From positions 1 through 64,000 of the forward strand of contig CAVZNF010000006.1 in NCBI GenBank assembly GCA_963776565.1: DNA of 64,000 nucleotides, in the 5' to 3' direction. The notes beneath the pieces are model-generated. The model worked only from the letters and a program-made list of their open reading frames with translations. It did no database searches and was not told the origin of the DNA. The DNA is from GMQP-bins7 sp963776565. Lineage in GTDB: Bacteria > Actinomycetota > Thermoleophilia > Gaiellales > Gaiellaceae. Shown here piece by piece: positions 17,460 to 25,963 of this stretch. Positions within the stretch are counted from its first letter, which is position 1. The number at the start of each line of letters is the position of its first letter. The position numbers and the translations under genes are program-made.

Positions 17460-17544
17460 CGGCGGGGGTGGGATTCGAACCCACGTGAGGTTGCCGCCCA
17501 ACGGTTTTCAAGACCGCCCCGTTCGACCGCTCCGGCACCCCGCC
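17460..17544 (-). tRNA. tRNA-Ser (anticodon TGA)
   Basis: The minus strand folds as a class II tRNA. Acceptor GGCGGGG (17544-17538) pairs with CCCCGCC, discriminator G at 17460, D arm GCCGGAGCGGTCGAACGGGGC, anticodon loop CTTGAAA giving TGA, a long variable arm typical of Ser, and T arm GTGGGTTCGAATCCCAC. CCA is not encoded. It sits immediately downstream of serS, which charges it, and its 3' end faces the integrase. Confidence 0.93.
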
Positions 17545-17565
17545 GACGCGCATTGTGACCGACGC

Positions 17566-18765
17566 TTACGAGGGCTGGACTTCGGCCGGCGCGCCGTAGC
17601 GGCGCAGCACCTCGGGCACGGCGCCCTGGAAGTTCTCGAGGATCGCGAGTAGCGCACGGTCCGTGACCATCGTCCCGTTCAGGGTGTGCGGGTTCTCGAG
17701 GCCGCCGTCTGCTCGATACCGGATCCCGAGCCGGCGCGACTGGTAGTCGGTCGTGTTCGAGCACGACGTGACCTCGCGGTAGCGCTCCTGGAACGGGAAC
17801 CAGGCCTCGACGTCGTACTTCTTCGCCGCCGACGCGCCGAGGTCGCCCGCGGCGACGTTCACGACGCGGTACGGGAGCTCGATGCGCCTGGAGGAACTGC
17901 TCCTCGAGATCGAGCAGACGCTCGTGCTCGTCCCACGACGCGTCCGGCTCCACGAAGGCGAACATCTCGACCTTGTTGAACTGGTGGACGCGGAACATCC
18001 CGCGTGTGTCCTTGCCCGCAGCGCCGGCCTCCCGGCGGAAGCAGGTCGAGAAGCCCGCGTAGCGCAGCGGGAGCTCGTCCAGCTTCTCGCCCGTGTGAAG
18101 CGCGGCAAGGGCAACCTCCGAGGTGCCGGTCAGGAACAGGCCCTCGGCCTCGAGGGCGTAGATGTTCGAGCGGTCCGTCGGGAAGAAGCCCGTGCCGTAC
18201 ATCGCCTCCTCGCGCACGAGGACCGGCGGGATGACGGGGGTGAAGCCCGCCTTGCGCGAGATGGTCGAGCGCGAACTGGTACAGGGCCATCGCGACGCGC
18301 GCCGAGTCGCCGATGACGTAGCCGAAGCGCGCGCCGGACACGCGCGCTGCGCGCTCCATGTCGAAGCGGCCGATCTCCGTGTGCTCCCGCGGCTCGGCCA
18401 ACGTCGGCGGCTCGCCGACGCGACGCAGCTCCTCCGCGTCGTCCTCCGTGTCGCCGTCGGGTGCCGACGGATGCGGTGGGTTCGGAACCAGCGCGAGGGC
18501 GGCATCCCTGGCAGCCTCCGCGGCGGCGAGCTCCTCCTCCGCCTCCTTGAGCGCGGCCTTCACGGGCCGCAGCGCCTCGAGCTCCTCCGGTGTCGGCTTG
18601 CCTTCGAGCTTCATGCGCCCTCGAAGCTCGTCGACCGTCGGGGATGAGCGAGCGCCAGCGCTCGTCGGCCTCGAGGAGCGCGTCGAACTCCGCCGCGGCG
18701 CCCTTGCGCGCGAGCGCGGCGCGCCAGCCGTCGGGGTCGCTGCGGGCAGCCTTCAGGTCGATCAC
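17566..18765 (-). CDS. serS: Seryl-tRNA synthetase (frameshifted)
   Basis: Charges tRNA-Ser with serine in the cytoplasm. Starts MIDLKAARSDPDGWRAALAR (ATG 18765). The N-terminal coiled-coil arm is visible around LEALRPVKAALKEAEEELAA. The catalytic core carries class II motif 1 around GFTPVIPPVLVREEAMYGTG, motif 2 as GFSTCFRREAGAAGKDTRGM with FRVHQFNKVEMFAF, and motif 3 around NGTMVTDRALLAILENFQ. It ends APAEVQPS, TAA at 17566. At least four single-base breaks split the gene, but the full-length product (about 400 residues) is otherwise intact. Since this is essential, the breaks are best read as sequence errors. The gene lies 22 bases upstream of its own tRNA-Ser. Confidence 0.88.
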
Positions 18766-18794
18766 GAGAGTGAGAGTCTAGAAAGCGCCGGGCG

Positions 18795-19286
18795 CTACTT
18801 GCCCGCGACCGACGAGACGTACGCGGCGACGTCCGCGCGCTGCTGGTCGGTGAGGCTCGTCCCGAAGGACGGCATGCCGCCTTGACCGTTCGTGACGCGG
18901 TCGTACGCAAGATCGAAGCTCGGCTGCGCGTCGTCGAGGTTCGGCCCGACGTTTCCGCTCGAGCCCGCGTCGGCGAGCGTGTGGCAGCCGGTGCATCCCG
19001 ACGGGCCGAGGAAGATCTCCTTGCCGGCGACCGGGTCGCCCTTGGGCGCTGCAGGCGTCGTCTCCGTCGCAGTCGTCTCCGTGGTCTCGGTTCCGGTCGT
19101 CTCCGTGCCCGTGTTCTCGGTCTCGGTCGTCGTCTCCGTTTCCGTCGGTGTGATCTCGCCCGTGACCGTCTCGGGCGTGGCGGATTGCTGCTCCTCGCCT
19201 CCACATCCAGCAGCGACGAGACCGAGCGCGGCGACGAGGAGGACGAAGACCAGGGCCGTACGGCGCATCAGCGCGATCCTATACAC
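18795..19286 (-). CDS. Cytochrome c lipoprotein
   Basis: Intact protein of 163 residues. The signal peptide (RRTALVFVLLVAALGLVAAG) ends in the lipobox LVAAGC, so it is probably a membrane-tethered lipoprotein outside the cell. A 40-residue Thr/Glu linker (repeated TET/TTE units) leads to a mono-haem cytochrome c domain: haem site CTGCH (about residues 101-105) and distal Met in GGMPSF. This is a class I cytochrome of the cbb3/cytochrome c6 kind that shuttles electrons. A second start, 6 codons in (MRRTAL), gives a cleaner signal peptide. It follows serS on the same strand, with no clear functional link. Confidence 0.85.
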   Translation of the reverse strand: MYRIALMRRTALVFVLLVAALGLVAAGCGGEEQQSATPETVTGEITPTETETTTETENTGTETTGTETTETTATETTPAAPKGDPVAGKEIFLGPSGCTGCHTLADAGSSGNVGPNLDDAQPSFDLAYDRVTNGQGGMPSFGTSLTDQQRADVAAYVSSVAGK

Positions 19287-19313
19287 GCCGCACGGCCCGA
19301 TCGGCGCGAACCG

Positions 19314-19886
19314 TCAGGCCGCAGCGAGGCGCCGCCGCAGCCCCTTCAATTTGAAGGCGACGAAGATCTCGCTGATGCCGCGGGAGAGGGCGATGATCCC
19401 GATGTAGATCACGAGCAGGATCGCCTTCTCCCGGAAGTTCCCGGCGACCCAGAACGCCAGCATGATCTCGATGAGCCCGATCACGAGCTGCATCCACCAC
19501 AGCTCGAACTCCTCCTTCGTCACGAACGCGACCGTGATGTCGAAGATCCCCTTGATGAGCAGGAACACGCCGACGAGCGCGGCGAGCGTCTTGAACGTGT
19601 CGTACGGATGGACGAGCGCCCAGATCCCGACGGCGATGAAGAGCACGCCGACGAGCGCGTGCGCCCACTTCCAGCCCCTCGTCGAGATGGAGATCTCCAG
19701 GAGCTCGTTCACCCCCGCGACGATGGCGACGACGCCGAACAGGTAGGAGATCGCTGAGACCGACGTGTAGTCCCACTGGAACACGATCAGCGCGAACACC
19801 AGCCACGCGATTCCGGTGATCAGGAAGATCCACCAGCGATCGGCTGTGTCCTCGAGGACTTCCCGCGGCCCGATCATCTCGTTCAT
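19314..19886 (-). CDS. HdeD/DUF308-family membrane protein
   Basis: 190 residues starting at ATG 19886, behind the strong ribosome site GAGGGAGG. About six membrane segments are visible, in three pairs: WWIFLITGIAWLVFALIVF, AISYLFGVVAIVAGVNELL, HALVGVLFIAVGIWALVHP, LAALVGVFLLIKGIFDITVA, LVIGLIEIMLAFWVAG, ILLVIYIGIIALSRGISEIF. This is the repeat pattern of DUF308/HdeD proteins; E. coli HdeD is an acid-stress membrane protein. The basic C-terminus ends in LRRRLAAA. The in-frame extension upstream to 20231 is ignored because it has no family-like sequence. Confidence 0.82.
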   Translation of the reverse strand: MNEMIGPREVLEDTADRWWIFLITGIAWLVFALIVFQWDYTSVSAISYLFGVVAIVAGVNELLEISISTRGWKWAHALVGVLFIAVGIWALVHPYDTFKTLAALVGVFLLIKGIFDITVAFVTKEEFELWWMQLVIGLIEIMLAFWVAGNFREKAILLVIYIGIIALSRGISEIFVAFKLKGLRRRLAAA

Positions 19887-19988
19887 CGTTCCTCCCTCGT
19901 GTGAGTACGGTCGGCGGCGCGATTCTTCCAGGTGAGGCGGACTCCTCCCGTACGATCCACGCCACATCGACTCTCGAAAGGATCTCCC

Positions 19989-20345
19989 ATGGCCGACGTG
20001 ATCGTGAAGCACATCGACGACCTCGACTCCCATGAGGGGCGTGGGACGTTCTTGTACGCACGAAAGGGCCTCGGCGTGACCTCGTTCGGGATGAATGTCG
20101 AGCGCTGGCCCGCTGGGTACTCCGACTACCCGGATCACGACCACGAGAAGGACGGGCAGGAAGAGGTCTACTTCGTCGTAGAAGGCTCGGCGACACTCCA
20201 AGCGGGCGATGACTCGTTCGAGCTCGGCCAAGGGACGTTCGCACGGGTCGGCCCGGGCCAGAAGCGCAAGCTCGTGCCGGGCGACGACGGCGTCACGCTG
20301 CTTGCGCTTGGCGGCAAGCCGGGCGCGTTCGAGGCGAACGTCTGA
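19989..20345 (+). CDS. Cupin domain protein
   Basis: 118 residues, ATG 19989 with GAAAGGA upstream. Single small beta-barrel: MNVERWPAGYSDYPDHDHEK carries the cupin motif 1 metal ligands (HDHEKDGQEEVYFVVEG), and motif 2 is at QGTFARVGPGQKRKLVP. Conserved His and Glu residues suggest metal binding. The reaction is unknown; small cupins act as isomerases, dioxygenases or sensors. Its TGA overlaps the ATG of the next gene (ATGATG at 20342-20347), so the two are translationally coupled with the metallo-hydrolase. Confidence 0.8.
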   Translation: MADVIVKHIDDLDSHEGRGTFLYARKGLGVTSFGMNVERWPAGYSDYPDHDHEKDGQEEVYFVVEGSATLQAGDDSFELGQGTFARVGPGQKRKLVPGDDGVTLLALGGKPGAFEANV

Positions 20346-21010
20346 TGATCGTCGAGCGGAGCATGCATTCGGGCTGGCTCTCGAATGCCTTTCTCCTGGC
20401 GGACGAGCCTGGTGGAACTGCGGTCTTCGTGGACAGCGGCGCCCCGCTCGAGCCGTTGATCGCGGCCGTCGAGCGCGAGGGCGTCACGCCGACGCATCTC
20501 CTCGTCACGCACGGACATGCCGATCACGTGGCGGGCAACGACGAGCTCGTCGAGCGCTACGGACTCGAGGTGACGTCGGGCGCGATCGAGACGGGCGGGC
20601 TGCGTGTCGATTCCCTCGCGACGCCTGGCCACTCCGACGACGGCGTCTCGTTTGTCGTCGGCGGTCTCTGCTTCTCAGGCGACACGCTCTTTCGTGATGC
20701 GGTCGGCGGCGGCCCTGCCGACGAGATGCGGCGCTCCGTCATGGACGTGCTGATGACACTGCCGCACGAGACTCGCGTTCTCCCTGGGCATACGGACGAG
20801 ACGACGATCGGTCGCGAGTGGGAGCAGAACCCGTTCGTCCGCTTCTGGCGGGGGGTCGACGGCGAGGACGGGCGAGCGTGCACGGTGAACGGGGATGCAG
20901 CGACGATCGTCGTCTGGTCGCCCGACTACGACGGCAAGGGCAAGGCGCTCGTCCGGCTCGGCGACGGCTCGGAGGCCATCGTGGGCGCGTCTCGGATCGA
21001 AGGGCTGTAG
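20345..21010 (+). CDS. Metallo-beta-lactamase-fold hydrolase (glyoxalase II-like)
   Basis: 221 residues. The dinuclear zinc motif THGHADH is at about residues 58-64, followed by ATPGHSDDGVSF and FSGDTLFRDAVGG (bridging Asp) and LPGHTDETTIGREWEQNPFV (last His). This is the layout of glyoxalase II/persulfide dioxygenase-like enzymes, which hydrolyse thioesters or oxidise persulfides. A 45-residue C-terminal tail (VNGDAATIVVWSPDYDGKGK) is extra compared with the minimal fold. It overlaps the cupin gene at the start and the thioredoxin-fold gene at the end, so a three-gene operon for thiol or reactive-carbonyl chemistry is plausible inference. Confidence 0.82.
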   Translation: MIVERSMHSGWLSNAFLLADEPGGTAVFVDSGAPLEPLIAAVEREGVTPTHLLVTHGHADHVAGNDELVERYGLEVTSGAIETGGLRVDSLATPGHSDDGVSFVVGGLCFSGDTLFRDAVGGGPADEMRRSVMDVLMTLPHETRVLPGHTDETTIGREWEQNPFVRFWRGVDGEDGRACTVNGDAATIVVWSPDYDGKGKALVRLGDGSEAIVGASRIEGL

Positions 21011-21016
21011 ACGTCC

Positions 21017-21283
21017 ATTCGGCTTCACCGGTGCCGATTCGTCGGCTACAAGTGGCGCCATCCGTGCTGGTTCGTTCAGGCCGCTCTCGACGAGCAGGGG
21101 ATCGAGTACGAGCTCGTCAAGGAGCCGACGTTCCCGCGGGGCCGGCGCAAGCGGGTCATCGAGCACACCGGTCAGCACTTTCTTCCCGCGATCGAGTTCG
21201 AGGACGGCTCGTGGTATCGCGAGCAGGCGAAGACGATGGCGGCCGAGATCTCCGCCGGCCGGCTCTTCGACAAGCGGGATTAG
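21017..21283 (+). CDS. Glutathione S-transferase N-terminal/glutaredoxin-like protein
   Basis: One plus frame reads IRLHRCRFVGYKWRHPCWFV, QAALDEQGIEYELVKEPTFP, then RKRVIEHTGQHFLPAIEFED and SWYREQAKTMAAEISAGRLF with TAG at 21283. This is a thioredoxin-fold domain of the GST N-terminal type, about 90 residues, with Cys residues in CRF and HPC. No ATG or GTG is present at the correct place; the frame opens right at the upstream stop (21010), so a base may be missing at the start. It ends 5 bases before the copper-type operator. Confidence 0.65.
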   Translation: MRLHRCRFVGYKWRHPCWFVQAALDEQGIEYELVKEPTFPRGRRKRVIEHTGQHFLPAIEFEDGSWYREQAKTMAAEISAGRLFDKRD

Positions 21284-21287
21284 ACAA

Positions 21288-21304
21288 ATACCCTTAGGGG
21301 GTAT
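21288..21304. promoter_or_regulatory. CsoR-type copper operator
   Basis: ATACCCTTAGGGGGTAT is an imperfect palindrome with ATACCC and GGGTAT half-sites, matching the TACCC...GGGTA sites bound by CsoR repressors. It lies 30 bases upstream of copZ. The regulator csoR is the last gene of the operon, so autoregulation by copper is expected: Cu(I) releases CsoR and turns on copZ-copA-csoR. Confidence 0.8.
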
Positions 21305-21333
21305 ACTCTCGAGTGCAAGCACGCGAGAGGAGC

Positions 21334-21540
21334 ATGTTGAGCGAGACCGTTGTCTACACCGTCCCGGCGATTCACTGCGCGCACTGCGCGATGTCGATCC
21401 GCGAGGAGGTCTCCGAGGTCGACGGCGTCGAGGACGTCGCGGTCGACCTCGACACGAAGGTCGTCACGATCAGCGGGCGGCCGCTCGACGACGCAGCGCT
21501 CCGCGCGGCCATCGCCGAAGCCGGATACGAGGCCGCGTGA
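21334..21540 (+). CDS. copZ: Copper chaperone (HMA domain)
   Basis: 68 residues from ATG 21334 (ribosome site GAGAGGAG). A single heavy-metal-associated domain: the metal site IHCAHC (residues about 12-17) carries Cu(I), and the fold ends PLDDAALRAAIAEAGYEAA. It hands copper to the ATPase next door. Its TGA overlaps the probable GTG start of copA (GTGA at 21538). The operator is directly upstream. An in-frame GTG at 21313 would add seven residues but lacks a ribosome site. Confidence 0.88.
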   Translation: MLSETVVYTVPAIHCAHCAMSIREEVSEVDGVEDVAVDLDTKVVTISGRPLDDAALRAAIAEAGYEAA

Positions 21541-23646
21541 CGCTCGACCGCAACACGCGAGCGCGCGACACGAGTCGATCTCGCACTCGAGGGGATGACG
21601 TGTGCCGCGTGCGCCAACCGGATCGAGCGAAAGCTCAACAAGCTCGACGGCGTGGACGCCTCCGTCAACTACGCGACCGAGCAGGCCGCGGTGTCCTTCG
21701 ATCCGGCGCAGGTCGCTGTGTCGGATCTCCTCGGAGCGGTCGAAGCGGCCGGGTATCGCGCTGCGCTCGCGAGCGAGGCCGGAGAGGCCGTCGACCGCGC
21801 CGACGCGGTGCGGAGGCGGCTCGTCGTCGCGGCAGCGCTCACCGCGCCGCTCGTCGTGCTCGCCATGGTCGCGCCGCTCCACTTCCGTGGGTGGGAATGG
21901 CTCGCTTTCGCTCTCGCGACACCTGTCGTCTTCTGGGCCGGCTTCGGCTTCCATCGCGCGGCTCTGCTGAACGCGCGCCACGGGGCGGCGACGATGGACA
22001 CGCTGATCTCGATCGGAACGCTCGCGGCGTGGGGGTGGTCCGTCGCTGCGCTCGTGCTCGTCGACGACGCGGACATCTACTTCGAGGTCGCCGCGGTCAT
22101 CACGACGCTGATCCTCCTCGGCCGCTACTTCGAGGCTCGTGCGCGTCGGCGCTCCGGCGCGGCGATTCGAGCGCTTCTCCAGCTCGGCGCGAAGGAAGCA
22201 CGCGTCCTGCGCGACGGCGTCGAGGTGTCGGTGCCGATCGACGAGCTCTCGATCGGAGACGTGTTCGTCGTCCGCCCCGGCGAGAAGATCGCGACCGACG
22301 GTGTGGTCGTCGAGGGCGAATCGGCGGTCGACCAGTCGATGCTCACCGGCGAGCCGGTGCCCGTCGACGTCGTGTCCGGGGACACCGTCGCAGGCGCGAC
22401 GGTCAACACGTTCGGTCGCCTTCTCGTCCGTGCGACGAAGGTCGGTGAGGAGACCGCGCTCGCGCAGATCGCCAGGCTCGTCGCGGATGCGCAGTCGGGG
22501 AAGGCGCCGATCCAGCGGCTCGTCGATCGCGTCTCGAGCGTCTTCGTCCCGATCGTGCTGGCCCTCTCGCTCGCGACCCTCGCGGGTTGGCTCGTCGTCA
22601 CGGGCGATGCGACGGCGGCCTTCTCGGCGGCTGTCGCCGTCCTGATCATCGCCTGCCCCTGCGCGCTCGGACTCGCCACGCCGACCGCTCTCATGGTCGG
22701 CACCGGCCGCGGTGCGCAGCTCGGGATCCTCATCAAAGGCCCGGAGATCCTCGAGCGCACGCGGCGGATCACGACGGTCGTCCTCGACAAGACGGGCACG
22801 GTGACCACGGGCCGCATGGAGTTGGCCAACGTCTCGTTGCTGAACGGCGCTTCCCGCGCTGACGTCCTGAGGCTCGCCGGCGCCGTCGAGGCCGCCTCAG
22901 AGCATCCGATCGCGCAGGCCGTGGCCACGGCCGCGGAGCGGGAGGTCGGGTCGCTTCCTCCCGTCAGCGACTTCCGGAACATCCCGGGCGTCGGCGTGAC
23001 CGGCACGGTCGCTGGACACGCGGTCGAAGTGGGTCGACGCGACGGGTCGATAACCGTCTCGTGGGACGGGACGCGGCGGGCGACGCTCTCGGTTCTCGAC
23101 ACCGTCAAGCCGACGAGCGCCGAGGCGGTCGCGAGTCTCAGAGAGCTCGGTCTCGCGCCGGTGCTGCTCACGGGTGACTCGCGCGAGGCGGCCGAGCGCG
23201 TGGCGGCGGAGGTCGGGATCGAGCGCGTTCTCGCAGAGGTCTACCCGGACGACAAGATCGCGGAGGTACGGCGACTCCAGGACGCGGGCGAGGTCGTCGC
23301 GATGGTCGGAGACGGCATCAACGACGCACCGGCGCTCGCGCAGGCCGACCTCGGGCTCGCGATCGGGACGGGAACCGACGTCGCGATCGAGGCGTCCGAC
23401 ATCACGCTCGTCTCCGGCGATCTGCGCGCTGCGGCGGATGCGATCCGGCTCGCGCGGCGAACGCTCGGGACGATCAAGGGCAACCTCTTCTGGGCGTTCG
23501 CCTACAACGTCGCCGCGATCCCGCTCGCGATGGCCGGGCTTCTGAACCCGATCGTCGCGGCAGCCGCGATGGCCTTCTCGAGCGTGTTCGTCGTCACCAA
23601 CTCGCTGCGGCTGCGGCGCTTCCATTCGGTCAGGGAGGCCACGTGA
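21538..23646 (+). CDS. copA: Copper-translocating P1B-type ATPase (N-terminal frame break)
   Basis: Exports Cu(I) across the cytoplasmic membrane. GTG 21538 gives VTLDRNTR, then a one-base break leads to TRVDLALEGMTCAACANRIE, an HMA domain with CAAC. P-type landmarks follow: membrane CPx motif ACPCALGLATPTALMVG, phosphorylation site VLDKTGTVTTG, the SEHPIAQAV nucleotide-binding motif, TGDSREAAERVAAEVGI, and the hinge AMVGDGINDAPALAQADLGL. The C-terminal membrane pair runs FWAFAYNVAAIPLAMAG and VAAAAMAFSSVFVVTNSLRL. About 700 residues, normal length. It is translated with copZ upstream and csoR downstream through 4-base overlaps. The break near 21575 is probably a sequence error, since the rest of the gene is intact. 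Confidence 0.92.
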
Positions 23647-23942
23647 GCGAGCACACGCACGGCTACGCCGAGGACAAGGAAGCGCTCGTCCGCAGGCTGC
23701 ATCGGATCGAGGGTCAGGTGCGCGGGATCGAGCGGATGGTCGAGGACGACCGCTACTGCATCGACATCCTCACGCAGATCGCTGCGGTGAACACGGCGCT
23801 CGAGAGCCTCGCGTTCAAGATCCTCGACGACCACGTGAACCACTGCGTCGCGGGTGCGCTCGCGTCGGGCGATGCCGCCGAAGCGGAGACGAAGAGCAAA
23901 GAGCTCCTCGATGCCGTGCACCGCTTCGCGCGGGTTCGCTAG
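23643..23942 (+). CDS. csoR: CsoR-family copper-sensing repressor
   Basis: 99 residues, GTG start at 23643 overlapping the copA stop. All-helical DUF156 fold: LVRRLHRIEGQVRGIERMVE (helix 1), DDRYCIDILTQIAAVNTALE with the first Cys ligand, and DDHVNHCVAGAL with His and Cys. These make the Cys-His-Cys trigonal copper site of CsoR rather than the formaldehyde-sensing FrmR pattern. It represses its own operon through the operator at 21288-21304. Confidence 0.9.
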   Translation: MSEHTHGYAEDKEALVRRLHRIEGQVRGIERMVEDDRYCIDILTQIAAVNTALESLAFKILDDHVNHCVAGALASGDAAEAETKSKELLDAVHRFARVR

Positions 23943-23978
23943 GAAGTATCGCTTCGGGCGTGGCGTTGCTATCTCACA

Positions 23979-24941
23979 ATGCCGCCGCGTCGAGCGTTGT
24001 CCCGTGAAGTGAGCTCACGCGCGCACCTCTCGCTGCTGGTGGTCGTGGTCATCTGGGCGGGGTCGTTCTCGGTGATCAAGGCGCTGCTCGACGACGACGT
24101 CTCCGCCTCGGACATCGCGCTCCTGCGCTACGCGATCGCCGCGCCCGGGTTTGCGTACATCCTCTGGCGGGCGCGCGGCCTGCCGGGACTCACCCGTCGG
24201 GATGCCGTCCGGGTGCTCGCGGCGGGACTGCTCGTCGTCGTCGGCTATCACCTGTTCCTCAACATCGGCGAGCAGCACACGACGTCCGGGATTGCTGCGT
24301 TAGTCGTAGCCCTTGCACCCGGGATGACCATGCTGTTCGCCTTCGCGTTAGGGCTCGACCGCCTCACCGTCACGCGCGTCGTTGGGCTTGCAGTCGCATT
24401 CGGCGGAGTGGCGATCGTGGTTGGGTTGGGATCTGGGAGCGAGCTGTCGCTCAGCAGCGCGAAAGGCCCGCTCATCGTTCTCGGCGCGCCGCTCGCGTTC
24501 GCGCTCTACAACGTGATCCTCAAGCCACTGCTCTCGCGTTACGACCTGCTCGCCCTCACCGCGGCAGCGAGCCTCATAGGCATCGTCGGGCTCGTGCCCT
24601 TCGCCCGCGGCTCGACGGTCGACACGGTCGTCGATGCGACCGCGGCCGAGGCGGCGCTCCTCGCCTATCTCGGCGTACTCGCGACCCTCCTTGGTTACAT
24701 CCTCTGGAACGTCGGCTTGAAGGGAATTGGCCCGACGCGCGCGGTGTCGTACCTCTATGCAATCTCGCCGCTCGCGGTGTTCATCGGCACGGTGATTCTC
24801 GACGAGCCGCTCACGCCGTGGCTCGTGATCGGCGGGGTCCTCGTCGTCGGCGGGATCGCAGCGGCTCAGGGTGTCTCGTTTCCGCGTCCCTCGGGTACGG
24901 TCGCTCGATGGCGGGCCGTACTCTCTCGCAGCGCGAGCTGA
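23979..24941 (+). CDS. EamA-family (DMT) transporter
   Basis: 320 residues with ten membrane helices in two EamA halves: LSLLVVVVIWAGSFSVIKAL opens the first, and PLIVLGAPLAFALYNVILKP the second. It ends with AVFIGTVILDEPLTPWLVIG and LVVGGIAAAQGV, the usual DMT signature. Substrates of this family (amino acids, sugars, nucleotides, other small metabolites) cannot be told by sequence. ATG 23979 or the GTG at 24009 (VSSRAHLS) could be the start. Its 3' end overlaps the next gene by 34 bases. Confidence 0.85.
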   Translation: MPPRRALSREVSSRAHLSLLVVVVIWAGSFSVIKALLDDDVSASDIALLRYAIAAPGFAYILWRARGLPGLTRRDAVRVLAAGLLVVVGYHLFLNIGEQHTTSGIAALVVALAPGMTMLFAFALGLDRLTVTRVVGLAVAFGGVAIVVGLGSGSELSLSSAKGPLIVLGAPLAFALYNVILKPLLSRYDLLALTAAASLIGIVGLVPFARGSTVDTVVDATAAEAALLAYLGVLATLLGYILWNVGLKGIGPTRAVSYLYAISPLAVFIGTVILDEPLTPWLVIGGVLVVGGIAAAQGVSFPRPSGTVARWRAVLSRSAS

Positions 24942-25939
24942 ACCGAGCGCTGCTCGCCCGCCAGCTCCTACTCGAACGCGTCCGTCTTCCGATTCCGCGC
25001 GCCCTCGAGCGACTCGGCGGCATCCAGGATCAGTACGCACCGAACGCCTACATCCGGCTCTGGTCGTGTCTCGAAGGTTTTCGGCGTGACGACCTCACGC
25101 GTGCGCTCGAGCGTCGGTCGGTCGTCCAGGCGACGCTGATGCGGTCGACCATTCACGTCGTCTCGCGGCGCGACTACTGGCCGTTCGCGGTCGCGATCCG
25201 CGCGCCGCAGCGCGACTGGTGGCTCCGCACGCGCAAGCCACGGCCCGCGGAGCGCGAGCTCGAACGTCAGGCCGAGAAGCTCCGCGCGCTCATGGCCGGC
25301 GGGCCGCGGCGACAGGAGGAGCTGGTCGAGGTCGTCGGTCGCAGCTGGGGGATGGTGGGGCCGTGGCTCGACCTCGTCCGCGTCCCGCCGTCGGGAACGT
25401 GGGAGAAGCGCCGCGCGCACCTGTTTCAGATCGCTGAGCGCTGGATCGGGCCGGAGGACGTCGATCCTGCTTCGGCACTCGACCACCTCGTTCGCCGCTA
25501 CCTCGCCGCGTTCGGTCCCGCGTCCCGGGGCGACATCGCGCAGTGGGCGGGGATGAGGCTCGGCGACGTCACGCCCGCGCTCGACCGGCTGCCTCTTCGC
25601 CGCTTTCGCGACGAACGGGGCGGCGAGCTTCTCGACCTGCCGCGAGCAGCACTCCCGGATCCCGAGACGCCCGCGCCAGTGCGCTTCCTCCCGACCTGGG
25701 ACGCCATCCTGCTCGTCCACGCGCGCCGCACGGGCGTGTTGCCGGAGAGGTACCGACCGCTGATCTTCACCACCAGGATGCCGCAGTCGGTCGGCACGTT
25801 CCTGGTGGACGGTGCCGTCGCCGGCACGTGGCGCTACGACGATGGCCGCGTTCGCTGGGAGGCGTTCGAGCGCATCGGGCGGGCAGACGCGCGAGAGGTC
25901 GACGACGAGGCCGAGCGCCTCGCAGCGTTCCACGGCTAG
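24908..25939 (+). CDS. Winged-helix DNA-binding domain protein (PF06224/YcaQ-like)
   Basis: 343 residues from ATG 24908. It begins SQRELNRALLARQLLLERVR and LERLGGIQDQYAPNAYIRLW, then VVQATLMRSTIHVVSRRDYW, ending RFLPTWDAILLVHARRTGVL and FLVDGAVAGTWRYDDGRVRW. The LGGIQxQ and LMRGTxH-type motifs define the winged-helix family that includes YcaQ and AlkZ, DNA glycosylases that unhook interstrand crosslinks or protect natural-product producers. In AlkZ the catalytic motif is QxQ. Here Q-D-Q occurs in GGIQDQ, so glycosylase activity is possible. It starts within the transporter gene. Confidence 0.72.
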   Translation: MAGRTLSQRELNRALLARQLLLERVRLPIPRALERLGGIQDQYAPNAYIRLWSCLEGFRRDDLTRALERRSVVQATLMRSTIHVVSRRDYWPFAVAIRAPQRDWWLRTRKPRPAERELERQAEKLRALMAGGPRRQEELVEVVGRSWGMVGPWLDLVRVPPSGTWEKRRAHLFQIAERWIGPEDVDPASALDHLVRRYLAAFGPASRGDIAQWAGMRLGDVTPALDRLPLRRFRDERGGELLDLPRAALPDPETPAPVRFLPTWDAILLVHARRTGVLPERYRPLIFTTRMPQSVGTFLVDGAVAGTWRYDDGRVRWEAFERIGRADAREVDDEAERLAAFHG

Positions 25940-25963
25940 GGCTCGCGTCGCCGGAAGTGTGTG

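Noticed and set aside
17009..18505. One long minus-strand frame covering serS, the tRNA and the integrase upstream region
   Set aside because: Only its middle is real serS sequence; it runs straight through a tRNA gene and becomes non-coding in character.
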